From: Dyadobacter jiangsuensis
Lineage (GTDB): Bacteria; Bacteroidota; Bacteroidia; Cytophagales; Spirosomataceae
Reading direction: 5' to 3'
DNA length: 64,000 nt
NCBI RefSeq assembly: GCF_003014695.1
Contig: NZ_PYAS01000004.1
Location: 248,001 to 312,000 of the forward strand
Shown in pieces: positions 51,706-60,645 of this stretch. The notes under the pieces are model-generated. The model did not search any database, was not told the origin of the DNA, and saw nothing but the letters and a program-made list of their open reading frames with translations. Position 1 is the stretch's first letter; each line of letters begins with the position of its first letter. The position numbers were made by a program, and so were the translations under genes.

Positions 51706-52705
51706 ATGAAGTCAGCTTTGCGCCAAGCTGGTGATGATCAAAGTACTTTTTGAGCAGAAGGTTGATAAACCTTTTCAGATAAATTTCATTCAAGAACACA
51801 TTCGACCAGTTGTCGTACCGTTGCGACTGAATGCCCAAATAGAAGAAATACAAGCAGATGCCCAGTATCGGGATCAGTCGTTTTTCCTCGTCGCTCACGG
51901 GCGTGACCGCCTCGTAGCCTTGCAGGAATTGCTCCGTTTTCAGCTCGCGTTCGGCATCATCTTTTTCTGTGGAGTGGATTTGCAGCATATAATAGGCCAT
52001 ATCGAGGCAAAGCCAGCCATTTCCGCAAAAGTCGAAATCGAAGAATGTAATGTCACCATCGGTTGTGACATTCATATTATCAAACCAGAGATCGAGATGA
52101 ACGGCGCCTTTCCGCAGCCGAGCTTGATCCGCATTTTGTAATTCACCAACCAGGTATTCCCGCACCGTTTTCATGTATTGCATTTCCTCGGTGTCGGCAG
52201 CGAGAAACTTGCCCAAATGCACGAATGAATCGATCAGCAGTTCTTTTTCGGTGTAAGTCACGCGCTGCAATGGGAAGTCTTTCGTCAGCAAATGCATTTC
52301 GGCCATCAGTTTGCCCACGCGGTAATGTGTTTCCGGGTCGAAATTGAGTACTTTCTCACCTTCGGCAAAAGAGAAAAGCACTCCAAAACGCTCGCCTTCC
52401 GGAGCCTGGAAAGTATGGATAAGTGTATGGGCAAGGTCGGCCAATGGGTAGGAAACAGACACGCCATTTTGACGTAAATGCTCCAATAGGCGCAGCTCCT
52501 CAGAAATTTCCGTCCATGTTCTCCACTGAAAACTGTACACACGGAAGATGTAGCGTTTGCCCGGCGTAGCGATCAGGTAAGTATCGCTGATTCCGGTTTT
52601 TAATATCCGGCATTCGACCTGTTGTTCAGGGAAATAATGCTTTTGAACAAAATGCCCCAGGTGAACGGGTGAAAGGTTGGAATTCGAGACGGGAAAGACG
52701 TTCAT
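51704..52705 (-). CDS. Aminoglycoside-phosphotransferase-like kinase
   Basis: The 333-residue protein has the APH/choline-kinase fold: HLDLWFDNMN for the catalytic Asp-Asn and FFDFDFCG for the metal-binding Asp, plus CLDMAYYM. It resembles the homoserine-kinase-type (ThrB2) and spectinomycin-kinase-like group that phosphorylates small hydroxyl compounds. An upstream in-frame ATG would add 31 hydrophobic-looking residues without family match. It is divergent to the GNAT gene. Confidence 0.83.
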   Translation of the reverse strand: MNVFPVSNSNLSPVHLGHFVQKHYFPEQQVECRILKTGISDTYLIATPGKRYIFRVYSFQWRTWTEISEELRLLEHLRQNGVSVSYPLADLAHTLIHTFQAPEGERFGVLFSFAEGEKVLNFDPETHYRVGKLMAEMHLLTKDFPLQRVTYTEKELLIDSFVHLGKFLAADTEEMQYMKTVREYLVGELQNADQARLRKGAVHLDLWFDNMNVTTDGDITFFDFDFCGNGWLCLDMAYYMLQIHSTEKDDAERELKTEQFLQGYEAVTPVSDEEKRLIPILGICLYFFYLGIQSQRYDNWSNVFLNEIYLKRFINLLLKKYFDHHQLGAKLTS

Positions 52706-52717
52706 GGCGTAAGGCGA

Positions 52718-52746
52718 TTGGGGCGGCAAAATTATGGATATATTTG
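52718..52746 (+). promoter_or_regulatory. Promoter of the small GNAT gene
   Basis: TTGG (52718-52721), 17 bases, TATATTTG (52739-52746) fit the Bacteroidota promoter. On the other strand TAATTTTG (plus 52727-52734) is a -7 element for the divergent kinase gene, so both -7 elements overlap the same 20 bases. Confidence 0.65.
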
Positions 52747-52778
52747 CCCTGAACGTAACGCACTTTAAACAAAAATTT

Positions 52779-53072
52779 ATGGCAGAGATCAAATTCAAGC
52801 TCGATAACCGCCGCCGCGGGGCTTTTTATGTCGAGGAGGATGGTAAGCAGGTAGGTGAAATGGTGATCGGGCTAAGTGAAACTACATTGACTGTGTATCA
52901 TACCGAGGTCGACCCGGCGATGGAAGGCCGCGGGCTTGCGCGTAAAATGCTCGACGCGATGGTCGCCTACGCGCGTGAGCACGGGTTGCAGGTGTTACCC
53001 CTGTGCGAATATGTGCATGGTCAGTTTCGCCGACACCCCGAAGAATTTGCGGATATCTGGCAAAAGCGATAG
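52779..53072 (+). CDS. Small GNAT-family N-acetyltransferase (COG2388 type)
   Basis: The 97-residue protein has the short GNAT pattern: TVYHTEVDPAMEGRGLARKMLDAMVAYAREHGLQVLPLC with the acetyl-CoA P-loop EGRGLA, and CEYVHGQFRRHPEEFADI. This short acetyltransferase type is widespread and of unknown substrate. The ATG at 52779 starts the domain; the longer frame from 52734 overlaps the promoter. Confidence 0.87.
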   Translation: MAEIKFKLDNRRRGAFYVEEDGKQVGEMVIGLSETTLTVYHTEVDPAMEGRGLARKMLDAMVAYAREHGLQVLPLCEYVHGQFRRHPEEFADIWQKR

Positions 53073-53083
53073 GCCTGGCCGCG

Positions 53084-55486
53084 TTATCGTGGCTGGGGGA
53101 GATATACGATAAATGTAGCGCCCTTTCCCGGCTGGCTCTGTGCAGTAATGTAGCCGTGATGGTTCTGGACAACTTTTTTGCATAAAGCCAGGCCAATGCC
53201 GGAACCCGAGAATTCACTCCGACCGTGCAGCCGCTGGAACATCTGGAAAATGCGGTCGAGGTAAATCTCGTCGAAGCCGATACCGTTGTCGATCACTTCG
53301 AGGCGGATGTAGGGATGATCCGGTAAAAGCTTTGGTAAGGTCGCTCTTTCGGATTCACTCACAGTCCGGTACGACAGCCTGACGACCGATTGTTGCTCCG
53401 GTAGCCGGTATTTGATCGCATTGCTGATCAGATTTTGCATCAGCTGAGCGAGCTGAGAGTCGTTTCCCCATACAACAGGCAGGTCTTCGACGATAATATC
53501 GGTCTTTTGCTCCTGAATCGAAATTTCCAGGTCGGCCAATACCGAGTACACGATTTCATCCAAGCGCACCTCTTCAAATTCGCCTTCGCGTGTAGTCAGG
53601 CGGGAGTAGGCGAGCAAGTCGTCGATCATCGCCGACATTCTTTTCGACGCATCCTGAATGCGGTTGAGCATGTATTGGCCATTGTCGTCGAGCTTTTCGG
53701 AGTAGGTCGACAGCAGCCGTGAGCCGAATGACTGGATTTTCCTGAGCGGCTCCTGCATGTCGTGACTGGCTGCATAGGCAAACTGTTGAAGATTGTTATT
53801 TGAATTCACCAGTTCGATATTCGCCTGATGCAGTTCATCGGTACGCTGGCCCACACGCCTTTCCAGCTCGCTGGCGAGTTGCCGGTATCGTTCCTCACTC
53901 TGTTCGAGCTCTTGCCTGGAAATTACCTGCTCGGTCACATCCACGGCCATATCCAGGATGGCATATACTTCGCCCTTCGAATTTTTCAGCGGTTTGTAGG
54001 TGTAGTCGTAATAAAATGTCTGCAGCCGCCCATCCACCACAAGGTCGGCCCTGGCACCTTGCTCCGAATGTGCTTCTCCGGTTTTGTAGATGCGGTCGAG
54101 GATAGCGAGAAAAGGCTGGCCTTCGAGCTCAGGTAATGCATCTTTGAGCGGCTTGCCTATCACCGAGCGTCCTTTTCCCCATACTTTGAGCATCGCCTCA
54201 TTCGGAATATCGATTACCATATCCTTCCCTACAAACAATGCGGTCGCTACGGGTGCCTGTTCGATCAGGGTCCTTAAATGCTCTTCATTCACTTTCAGCC
54301 GCTGTTCCGATTCAATGCGGTCGGTAATGTCCATCACAATGCCGGACAGTGAAATGGCTTTACCCATACTGTCGTACAAATATCGTCCGAGTACCCTCAC
54401 CCAATGGACGGAAGAGTCGTTCCAGATAAACCTTGCCTCGTAACGAAGCTCCCCATTGTCCTCGGCTTCGGCGTAGGCTTTGTTACGGATGTCTACATCG
54501 TCGGGATGAAGGCTGGCGAGAAGAATATCGCGCGTCATATTGGCCGTCTCACTGCCGGTAATGATCCGGGCCATCGTGGGCGAATAAATAATCTCGTTAC
54601 TAGCCAGGGCCACCATAAAAGATCCGGCTCCTGAACCCTCGATGGTCATGGCAGCCTGCTGATCAGCCCACGCGATCTTTTCCTGACTGGTAATCTCCGA
54701 CGTGATTTCACGGGAAATCCCCGAAAAACGGTACGGGCTACCTGTCGGATCGAAATACGCCTGACCTGTGCAATGCAGCCAGCGGAGTTTCCGGTCGCTC
54801 GCACCGATCACCCGGTAGCGGACATCGTAAACGGCTCTCACCGCCGGGTCGAGCGCACGTTCCACGGCTTCAATTACCCTGGCGCGGTCGTCGGGGTGAA
54901 TGAATTGGATCAGGCCCTCATAATGCATCTCCGCATCGGCGGGACGGCCATAGAGCTCCTTACAACGCTCGTTCAGTAATGCTGTGCAATCAGCCGGATT
55001 GAGGTTCCAGGTGCCTAGCTGGGCGGCTTGCATTGCAAACCGGAGGCTCTCCTCGCTCTCCTCCCTGGCTTTATCCGACCGTAATTGCTGGGAAATATCC
55101 ATCATCGAACCCACCATGCGCACGGGCTTGCCTCCGCCCTGGATCGTGTAACCGCGGTCGTGCACGTGCGCATACGAACCATCGGCCCGCCGGAACCGGT
55201 AGAAATCCGACCAGTTGCTTTCACCTTTTTCGATGACGCGGTACATCTTTTTCACCACCTGCTCCTGATCGTCGGGGTGAATGCGGTCAAACCAGGAGTT
55301 GGGCCCGCTTTCGATATCTTCCGGGCGGTATCCGAAAATTTCCTGCATGCCCTCGTTCCACCAAACTGTGCCCCTCGCCAAATCCCAGTCCCAGATCACG
55401 TCGTGGGTAGCTTTCGCCACAAGTTTAAACCGTTCGATCGCCAGCAGCAGATCGTTCTTAGGCTCGTTCAGGGTAGTATCAGTCAT
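53084..55486 (-). CDS. PAS-domain sensor histidine kinase (phytochrome-type HisKA)
   Basis: The 800-residue protein has no membrane segment. It contains four PAS units (about 18-135, 150-270, 285-400, 410-525) that end in DIT/DVT-like tails, a coiled linker, a HisKA box SHDMQEPLRKIQSF (His575) of the bacteriophytochrome type, and an HATPase domain (NLISNAIKY, DNGIGFD, GSGIGLALC). There is no receiver in the protein or as a neighbour, so an unlinked response regulator is expected. The stop lies 11 bases from the convergent GNAT stop. Confidence 0.92.
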   Translation of the reverse strand: MTDTTLNEPKNDLLLAIERFKLVAKATHDVIWDWDLARGTVWWNEGMQEIFGYRPEDIESGPNSWFDRIHPDDQEQVVKKMYRVIEKGESNWSDFYRFRRADGSYAHVHDRGYTIQGGGKPVRMVGSMMDISQQLRSDKAREESEESLRFAMQAAQLGTWNLNPADCTALLNERCKELYGRPADAEMHYEGLIQFIHPDDRARVIEAVERALDPAVRAVYDVRYRVIGASDRKLRWLHCTGQAYFDPTGSPYRFSGISREITSEITSQEKIAWADQQAAMTIEGSGAGSFMVALASNEIIYSPTMARIITGSETANMTRDILLASLHPDDVDIRNKAYAEAEDNGELRYEARFIWNDSSVHWVRVLGRYLYDSMGKAISLSGIVMDITDRIESEQRLKVNEEHLRTLIEQAPVATALFVGKDMVIDIPNEAMLKVWGKGRSVIGKPLKDALPELEGQPFLAILDRIYKTGEAHSEQGARADLVVDGRLQTFYYDYTYKPLKNSKGEVYAILDMAVDVTEQVISRQELEQSEERYRQLASELERRVGQRTDELHQANIELVNSNNNLQQFAYAASHDMQEPLRKIQSFGSRLLSTYSEKLDDNGQYMLNRIQDASKRMSAMIDDLLAYSRLTTREGEFEEVRLDEIVYSVLADLEISIQEQKTDIIVEDLPVVWGNDSQLAQLMQNLISNAIKYRLPEQQSVVRLSYRTVSESERATLPKLLPDHPYIRLEVIDNGIGFDEIYLDRIFQMFQRLHGRSEFSGSGIGLALCKKVVQNHHGYITAQSQPGKGATFIVYLPQPR

Positions 55487-55669
55487 TGGTAAAAACTTGC
55501 TCAGGTTTACGTATGCGGCATTTAAAGGCAGTCACACGTTGTAAAAATACGGATATTAAGCTAAAAGCAATGGTGGGTTACTTGCAGCGTACCATTCAAG
55601 TAAAAACCTCCCCGAAATCGCTTTAACCATCATCAGAAAAAAGCATACTAGCACCAAACCGACTGTGCC

Positions 55670-56311
55670 ATGATGAAACCACCATTCTACTTTGCTTGTG
55701 CCGTCGCCCTGGTATTTACCGGCTGTATCATGATCCAGCCTGCTAAAAAGCCGGTTTCGCTATTCGACGGAAAAACTTTCCGGGGATGGGAGGGCGACAC
55801 GGTCAAAACCTGGAAGATTGAAAACGGCAGTATTGCCGGAGGCTCGCTGGAAGAGAACGTCCCCCATAACGAATTCCTATGTACGCGTAAGGAGTATTCC
55901 AATTTTATATTGAAGGTTAAATTTAAACTGACCGGGCACGAAGGCTTTATCAATACGGGCGTCCAGTTCCATAGCGTTCGGCTGCAAAATCCGCCGTACG
56001 AAATGACGGGCTATCAGGCTGATTTGGGAGATAAATACTGGGCGAGCCTTTACGATGAATCGCGGCGAAACAAAACGCTGATCGCGCCGGACTCCGCGCT
56101 CGTCGAGAAAATCGTGAAGCGGAACGATTGGAATAACTACGAGGTGCACAGCCGCAACGGCCACATCCAGCTCTTTCTGAACGGGACAAAAACGGTCGAC
56201 TATACCGAACCTGATAAGTCCATTCCGCAAAAGGGTCTGATAGGCCTGCAAATCCACGGGGGAGGAAAGGCCAAGGTATTTTACAAAGATATTATGATTG
56301 AAGAGCTGTAA
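55670..56311 (+). CDS. DUF1080 (3-keto-disaccharide hydrolase) lipoprotein
   Basis: The 213-residue protein has a lipoprotein signal with the lipobox FTGC (Cys19 or so) and the DUF1080 lectin-like fold: SLFDGKTFRGWEGD, NSIAGGS-like start, GHEGFINTGVQFHS and GLIGLQIHGGG. Members cleave 3-keto-glycosides, acting with Gfo/Idh/MocA oxidoreductases. Two Tat-exported oxidoreductases are in this window (18972, 56969). A terminator follows directly. Confidence 0.88.
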   Translation: MMKPPFYFACAVALVFTGCIMIQPAKKPVSLFDGKTFRGWEGDTVKTWKIENGSIAGGSLEENVPHNEFLCTRKEYSNFILKVKFKLTGHEGFINTGVQFHSVRLQNPPYEMTGYQADLGDKYWASLYDESRRNKTLIAPDSALVEKIVKRNDWNNYEVHSRNGHIQLFLNGTKTVDYTEPDKSIPQKGLIGLQIHGGGKAKVFYKDIMIEEL

Positions 56312-56314
56312 TGC

Positions 56315-56348
56315 AAAGCGGGCGGTACTTGAAATGCCGCCCGCTTTT
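56315..56348 (+). terminator. Terminator of the DUF1080 gene
   Basis: AAAGCGGGCGG pairs with CCGCCCGCTTT (11 bp) around an 11-base loop, followed by a short T run. Confidence 0.88.
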
Positions 56349-56357
56349 GTAACGCAG

Positions 56358-56840
56358 TTACTTCCAGATTCCCAGCAAACGCCGGGCTACGACGATCTCC
56401 GCCAGATGGTAGGAGTTGTGATCGGCGATCAGCATCGCTTCGCGAACGATATTCTGCCCGCTGCCCCATGGTAAGGGACTGAAAAGGTCCTTGTCCTCAT
56501 TCTGTAACAGCCGGAAAAAGCGCTGCTGGTCGTCGTTGATTTCCTTCACGCTTTCCTCCCATTGCTGGTCACTCACGCTGTCGGTCGGCTCAGGCCAGTA
56601 TTCGTCGGGCCAGATCAGCGTTTTATAATCCTTCGAAATCGAAAAGTCGACAATGTCTTTCTGGGCGATCCGGATGTGCTCCATGAGCTGCCAGATGCTG
56701 TACGGGAGATTGTCGGGGATGACGGTGCGCAGGTTGGCCGGGATGCCGGCAAGCGCTTCATCGAGGGTGACGTGTGCATTTCCGCCCCTGATGAGGTCGG
56801 TCAGTTCATTAATCAGTTTTTTTCGCTGGTCGGCGTGCAT
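56358..56840 (-). CDS. DinB-family protein
   Basis: The 160-residue helical protein has IWQLMEHIRIAQKDI and IADHNSYHLAEIVVARRLLG, giving the three-histidine metal site of DinB/YfiT proteins. These are metal-dependent enzymes, often thiol or bacillithiol transferases. The substrate is unknown. It is convergent with the DUF1080 gene. Confidence 0.88.
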   Translation of the reverse strand: MHADQRKKLINELTDLIRGGNAHVTLDEALAGIPANLRTVIPDNLPYSIWQLMEHIRIAQKDIVDFSISKDYKTLIWPDEYWPEPTDSVSDQQWEESVKEINDDQQRFFRLLQNEDKDLFSPLPWGSGQNIVREAMLIADHNSYHLAEIVVARRLLGIWK

Positions 56841-56968
56841 GGAACGTTAGTTATTAGTAGGGTGGGGAATTCGTCGGCAAAATGTACATATTTTTGATTT
56901 ACCTGCGCAACAAATCATGAATTGATTAAATTGGGAAATCATCTTCTTAAACCTTTGAAATTCTTCAA

Positions 56969-58348
56969 ATGAAGCCTAATCGCCGTAGTTTTCTCAAAAA
57001 TGTAACAGCCGCGTCTGCACTGTTAGCCACGGAAAGCATTGCCAAGCCTTTTCACATTATCAAGGATCTCAAAAAAATCAGTCCTAACGACAAGATCCGT
57101 TTCGCGACGATCGGAATGGGTATCCAGGGGCACAGCGACACGAAGGCTGCGCTGCGCAGCTCCCAGGACGTGGAGTTCGTCGCCGCCGCCGATTTGTATG
57201 ACGGCCGCCTGACCCGCGTAAAGGAGCTTTATGGAAAGGATATTTTCACTACGCGCGACTACCGTCAGATCCTGGAAAGAAAGGATATCGACGCTGTGCT
57301 TGTCGTAACCCCCGACCATTGGCACGACCACATTACCAAAGCCGCATTGCAGGCCGGGAAGAATGTGTACTGCGAAAAACCCATGGTACACCATATCAAC
57401 GAAGGCTTGTCGGTGATCGACGCCTGGAAAAAATCGGGCAAAACGATGCAGGTGGGGAGTCAGCGGATTAGTTCGGCTTCTTTTAAGGAGGCGAAACGGT
57501 TGTTTCAGGCGGGTGAAATCGGCGAGATCAACTATGTCGAATCCAATAACGACCGTTTCAATGCCATCGGCGCATGGAACTACTCCATTCCGACCGATGC
57601 TTCGCCGAGTACCGTGGATTGGGACACCTACCTGGGCGACGCGCCCAAGCGTGCCTTCGATGCGAAGCGGTTTTTCCGTTGGAGAAACTACCAGGATTAC
57701 GGTACGGGTGTGGGCGGTGACCTATTTGTACACCTCATTACCGGCGTTCATTTCGTGACCAACTCACTTGGGCCGGAGCGGGTGATGTCGTCCGGCGAGC
57801 TAAGCTACTGGAAAGACGGCCGCGATGTGCCCGATGTGCTCGTGTCCATCCTGGACTACCCCAAAACCGATATTCACGCCAATTTCCAGATGGTACTTCG
57901 TGTGAACTTTGCAAATGCAGGTGCCATTGCCAATAATACCCGCATTATCGGTACCGAAGGCCAGATTGAATTTACGGAGAACAACCTCGTACTCACCAAG
58001 AAGAAATTGCCGAAAGCGCCCGGTATGGGAGGTTACGACAGCTTCAATACCTTCTCGGAAGCACAACAGAAGGAGTTTAAGAAACAATATGATGCGCAAT
58101 ATCCGGATGATACCCGGAGAGCGGAACCAGTTAAAGAAGTGAAGTTCGAAGCGCCGAAAGAGGACGATGCGCACGCCAACCATTTCAGAGACTTCTTCGA
58201 AAATGTGAAGAAAGGCAGCGTGGGTACGGTCGAGGACCCCGTATTCGGCTTCCGTGCGGCGGCTCCCGTGTTGGCGTGCAATGAAAGCTATTTCAGCAAG
58301 AAGATCGTTCACTGGGATCCTGTGGCTATGAAAATGAAGAAGAAGTAA
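56969..58348 (+). CDS. Tat-exported Gfo/Idh/MocA oxidoreductase
   Basis: The 459-residue protein has a twin-arginine signal (NRRSFLKNVT). The mature part has IRFATIGMGIQGH (Rossmann strand), VVTPDHWHDHITKAAL, VYCEKPMVHH (EKP catalytic motif) and a long C-terminal sugar-binding domain. It is a different subfamily from 18972 (459 against 389 residues). Likely a periplasmic sugar dehydrogenase with bound NAD(P). A -7-like TATTTTTG element is at 56889-56896. Confidence 0.9.
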   Translation: MKPNRRSFLKNVTAASALLATESIAKPFHIIKDLKKISPNDKIRFATIGMGIQGHSDTKAALRSSQDVEFVAAADLYDGRLTRVKELYGKDIFTTRDYRQILERKDIDAVLVVTPDHWHDHITKAALQAGKNVYCEKPMVHHINEGLSVIDAWKKSGKTMQVGSQRISSASFKEAKRLFQAGEIGEINYVESNNDRFNAIGAWNYSIPTDASPSTVDWDTYLGDAPKRAFDAKRFFRWRNYQDYGTGVGGDLFVHLITGVHFVTNSLGPERVMSSGELSYWKDGRDVPDVLVSILDYPKTDIHANFQMVLRVNFANAGAIANNTRIIGTEGQIEFTENNLVLTKKKLPKAPGMGGYDSFNTFSEAQQKEFKKQYDAQYPDDTRRAEPVKEVKFEAPKEDDAHANHFRDFFENVKKGSVGTVEDPVFGFRAAAPVLACNESYFSKKIVHWDPVAMKMKKK

Positions 58349-58364
58349 AAACGCTTCATATCGG

Positions 58365-58393
58365 GCGGGAGATGCACAGCGTCTCCCGCTTTT
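58365..58393 (+). terminator. Terminator after the Gfo/Idh/MocA gene
   Basis: GCGGGAGA (58365-58372) pairs with TCTCCCGC (58382-58389) around a 9-base loop, followed by TTTT. Confidence 0.8.
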
Positions 58394-58425
58394 GTTATTT
58401 CAACCCAAATCCAATTGTTTCCGGT

Positions 58426-59286
58426 ATGAAGATCATATCTGCGATCGCAATGGCCGCAATGCTGGCCATCCCGGCCCTTGCCCAGACGGGGAAGGTGCTC
58501 GATAATCTGTCATTGCCCTCCAAGTTGCTCAAATCCGAAAGAAAGTTTGCCGTTTACCTGCCGCCGGATTATGCAACCTCCGAGCGAAGCTATCCCGTTA
58601 TGTACCTGCTGCACGGCGCCGGCGACGACCATACAGGCTGGCTACAGTTTGGTGAGGTGCTGCATATCGCCGATAAGGCCATCCGTGAAGGCACCGCTAC
58701 ACCGATGATCATTGTCATGCCGGATGCGAATACGGGCAGGAGAGGGTATTTCAATGACGTGAAGGGAGATTGGAACTACGAAGACTTTTTCTTCACCGAA
58801 CTGATGCCTTACGTCGAGAAGAAATTCCGCATTAAAGGAGAAAAGCGGTTTCGGGCCATTGCAGGGCTTTCGATGGGCGGCGGGGGTAGTTTTATGTACG
58901 CATTACACCATCCCGAGCTATTTTCATCGGCCTGTCCGCTCAGTGCATCTACCGGACCGATCACGGTGGAAGACGCGAAGAAGAACCTGATCAGGAACAA
59001 CCCGAATATCGCCGATTCGACCGTAGAAAGATATTATAACCGGCACAGTGCGCTGGCATTGATCAACAATATCGCCGAAGATCAGAAGAAAGCCGTGCGC
59101 TGGTATATCGATTGCGGTGATGATGATTTTCTCTACGAAGGGAACAGTCTCGTTCACATTGCATTACGCAAAAAAGAAGTGCCGCACGAGTTCCGTGTGC
59201 GTGAGGGCGGACACACGTGGACGTACTGGCGCGAGTCGCTGCCGGAAGTATTGGCATTTGTTTCCCAAGCATTTCATCAGTATTGA
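58426..59286 (+). CDS. Exported esterase (CE1/feruloyl-esterase-like)
   Basis: The 286-residue protein has a signal peptide (about 1-20, cleavage near LAQ) and an alpha/beta hydrolase fold with GLSMGGGGSFM (nucleophile Ser), an acid in IDCGDDDFLY and His in EGGHTWTYW, the triad seen in esterase D/CE1 proteins. It probably removes acyl decorations from polysaccharide. The SDR gene begins five bases after its stop, so the two share a transcript. Confidence 0.87.
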   Translation: MKIISAIAMAAMLAIPALAQTGKVLDNLSLPSKLLKSERKFAVYLPPDYATSERSYPVMYLLHGAGDDHTGWLQFGEVLHIADKAIREGTATPMIIVMPDANTGRRGYFNDVKGDWNYEDFFFTELMPYVEKKFRIKGEKRFRAIAGLSMGGGGSFMYALHHPELFSSACPLSASTGPITVEDAKKNLIRNNPNIADSTVERYYNRHSALALINNIAEDQKKAVRWYIDCGDDDFLYEGNSLVHIALRKKEVPHEFRVREGGHTWTYWRESLPEVLAFVSQAFHQY

Positions 59287-59291
59287 TTGCC

Positions 59292-60077
59292 ATGGTACAG
59301 GACGTTCTACCAGGCATCAAACAATTTGACCTTACCGGGAAGGTCGCCATTGTCACGGGAGGCTCCAAGGGCCTTGGACTGGCAATGGCGGCGGGTTTGG
59401 CTTCCGCGGGCTGCGATATTTTATTGGTCAACCGGAGTGCTGTTGACGGTGAGCGCAGTGCTGCCGAGCTATGCATTTCGTTCGGCACGCGCGTGCTTTC
59501 CTACGCTGCCGATATTACCCGCGAGGAGCAGGTGCACGCAATGGTGGCTTTTGCCCTGGAAAGTTTCGGGAAGATCGACATTCTGATCAATAGTGCGGGG
59601 ATCAATATCCGCGGGCCGATAGATGAGCTATCGACGGCCGATTTTAAGCACGTTATGGACGTTAACGTGACGGGTACGTGGCTCTCATGCAGGGCTGTGG
59701 CACCCCATATGAAAGCGCAGCACAGCGGCCGGATCATTAATCTGGCCAGCACGCTGGGGCTGGTGGGGCTCGCCAACCGCACACCTTATACGGCCAGCAA
59801 AGGAGCCATCGTGCAAATGACCCGCGCGCTGGCCCTGGAACTTGCTCCTTACGATATCATGGTGAACGCCATATGTCCCGGCCCGTTCCTGACTGAGATG
59901 AATATTCCCATCGCTGAAAGCGATGATGCCCGTGATATTATCCTTGGCGCCACCGCGCTCCGCCGCTGGGGCCATCTGCATGAAATTCAGGGTGCTGCCA
60001 TTTTTTTGTCCAGTAATGCGGCCAGCTACATGGTGGGCTCGATTCTTACCGTCGACGGCGGGTGGACCGCCCGTTAA
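59292..60077 (+). CDS. SDR-family oxidoreductase
   Basis: The 261-residue protein is a classical SDR with VTGGSKGLGLA, INSAGINI, Ser in LASTLGLVG and YTASKGA (Tyr-x-x-x-Lys), ending in VGSILTVDGGWTAR. It resembles gluconate or 3-ketoacyl-type reductases. It lies five bases downstream of the esterase stop. The 59217 frame extension is not used because the esterase gene occupies that stretch. Confidence 0.9.
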   Translation: MVQDVLPGIKQFDLTGKVAIVTGGSKGLGLAMAAGLASAGCDILLVNRSAVDGERSAAELCISFGTRVLSYAADITREEQVHAMVAFALESFGKIDILINSAGINIRGPIDELSTADFKHVMDVNVTGTWLSCRAVAPHMKAQHSGRIINLASTLGLVGLANRTPYTASKGAIVQMTRALALELAPYDIMVNAICPGPFLTEMNIPIAESDDARDIILGATALRRWGHLHEIQGAAIFLSSNAASYMVGSILTVDGGWTAR

Positions 60078-60645
60078 TCGCTTTTTAATCTGCTAAAATA
60101 TAATTTTTAAAAGATTGAATCGTTTACGTACGCGCATTTGCGGGTGAAGCTGCAAAAATCAGGTAAGTTTCTGCAAAATTGTTATTAGTATCTCTATAAA
60201 TGCCGTTTCCATGCAATGGGAGCGGTTTTTTGTTGTCTATCCAACTAGTTGCTGCGTATAGAGACCGGTTAGTAGTATACGTTAAGTAACTAGTGGTTAT
60301 TTTTCAAGAAAACATATTCAGAAAGCAGGAATGCTTGTTTATGTAAATAATTTCATATCTTTTTGTACATCCGGTTACTCATATAGTCCGCCTCGGTATT
60401 GCCGGATTACAAAATATAACATTTTCGAGTTTAGCTCCCCTGTCAAGTATAAATAAATCGCCGTCCGGTTACGGAGCGATATTTTAAAAATAGGACTTTA
60501 AAAATTATAAGTAAGACAAATTGTGTATGGTAGACACTTCTCTGACTTGTTGAAAAACAAGGGCTTATGCATGAAACCCAGTTGTAATATCTTTTCATTT
60601 TTTTATAATTTTTTTAACTATCTACTATCTATCTATACTTAATCT
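60078..60645. promoter_or_regulatory. Long AT-rich leader region of the SusC operon
   Basis: The 568 bases upstream of susC hold no supported gene. Two AACTAGT blocks (60243, 60288; the first within the palindrome CAACTAGTTG) lie 45 bases apart. A CTAT-type repeat run (60617-60645) directly precedes the start codon. No clear -33/-7 promoter match was found. No sigma/anti-sigma or SusR-like gene sits upstream. Confidence 0.4.
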
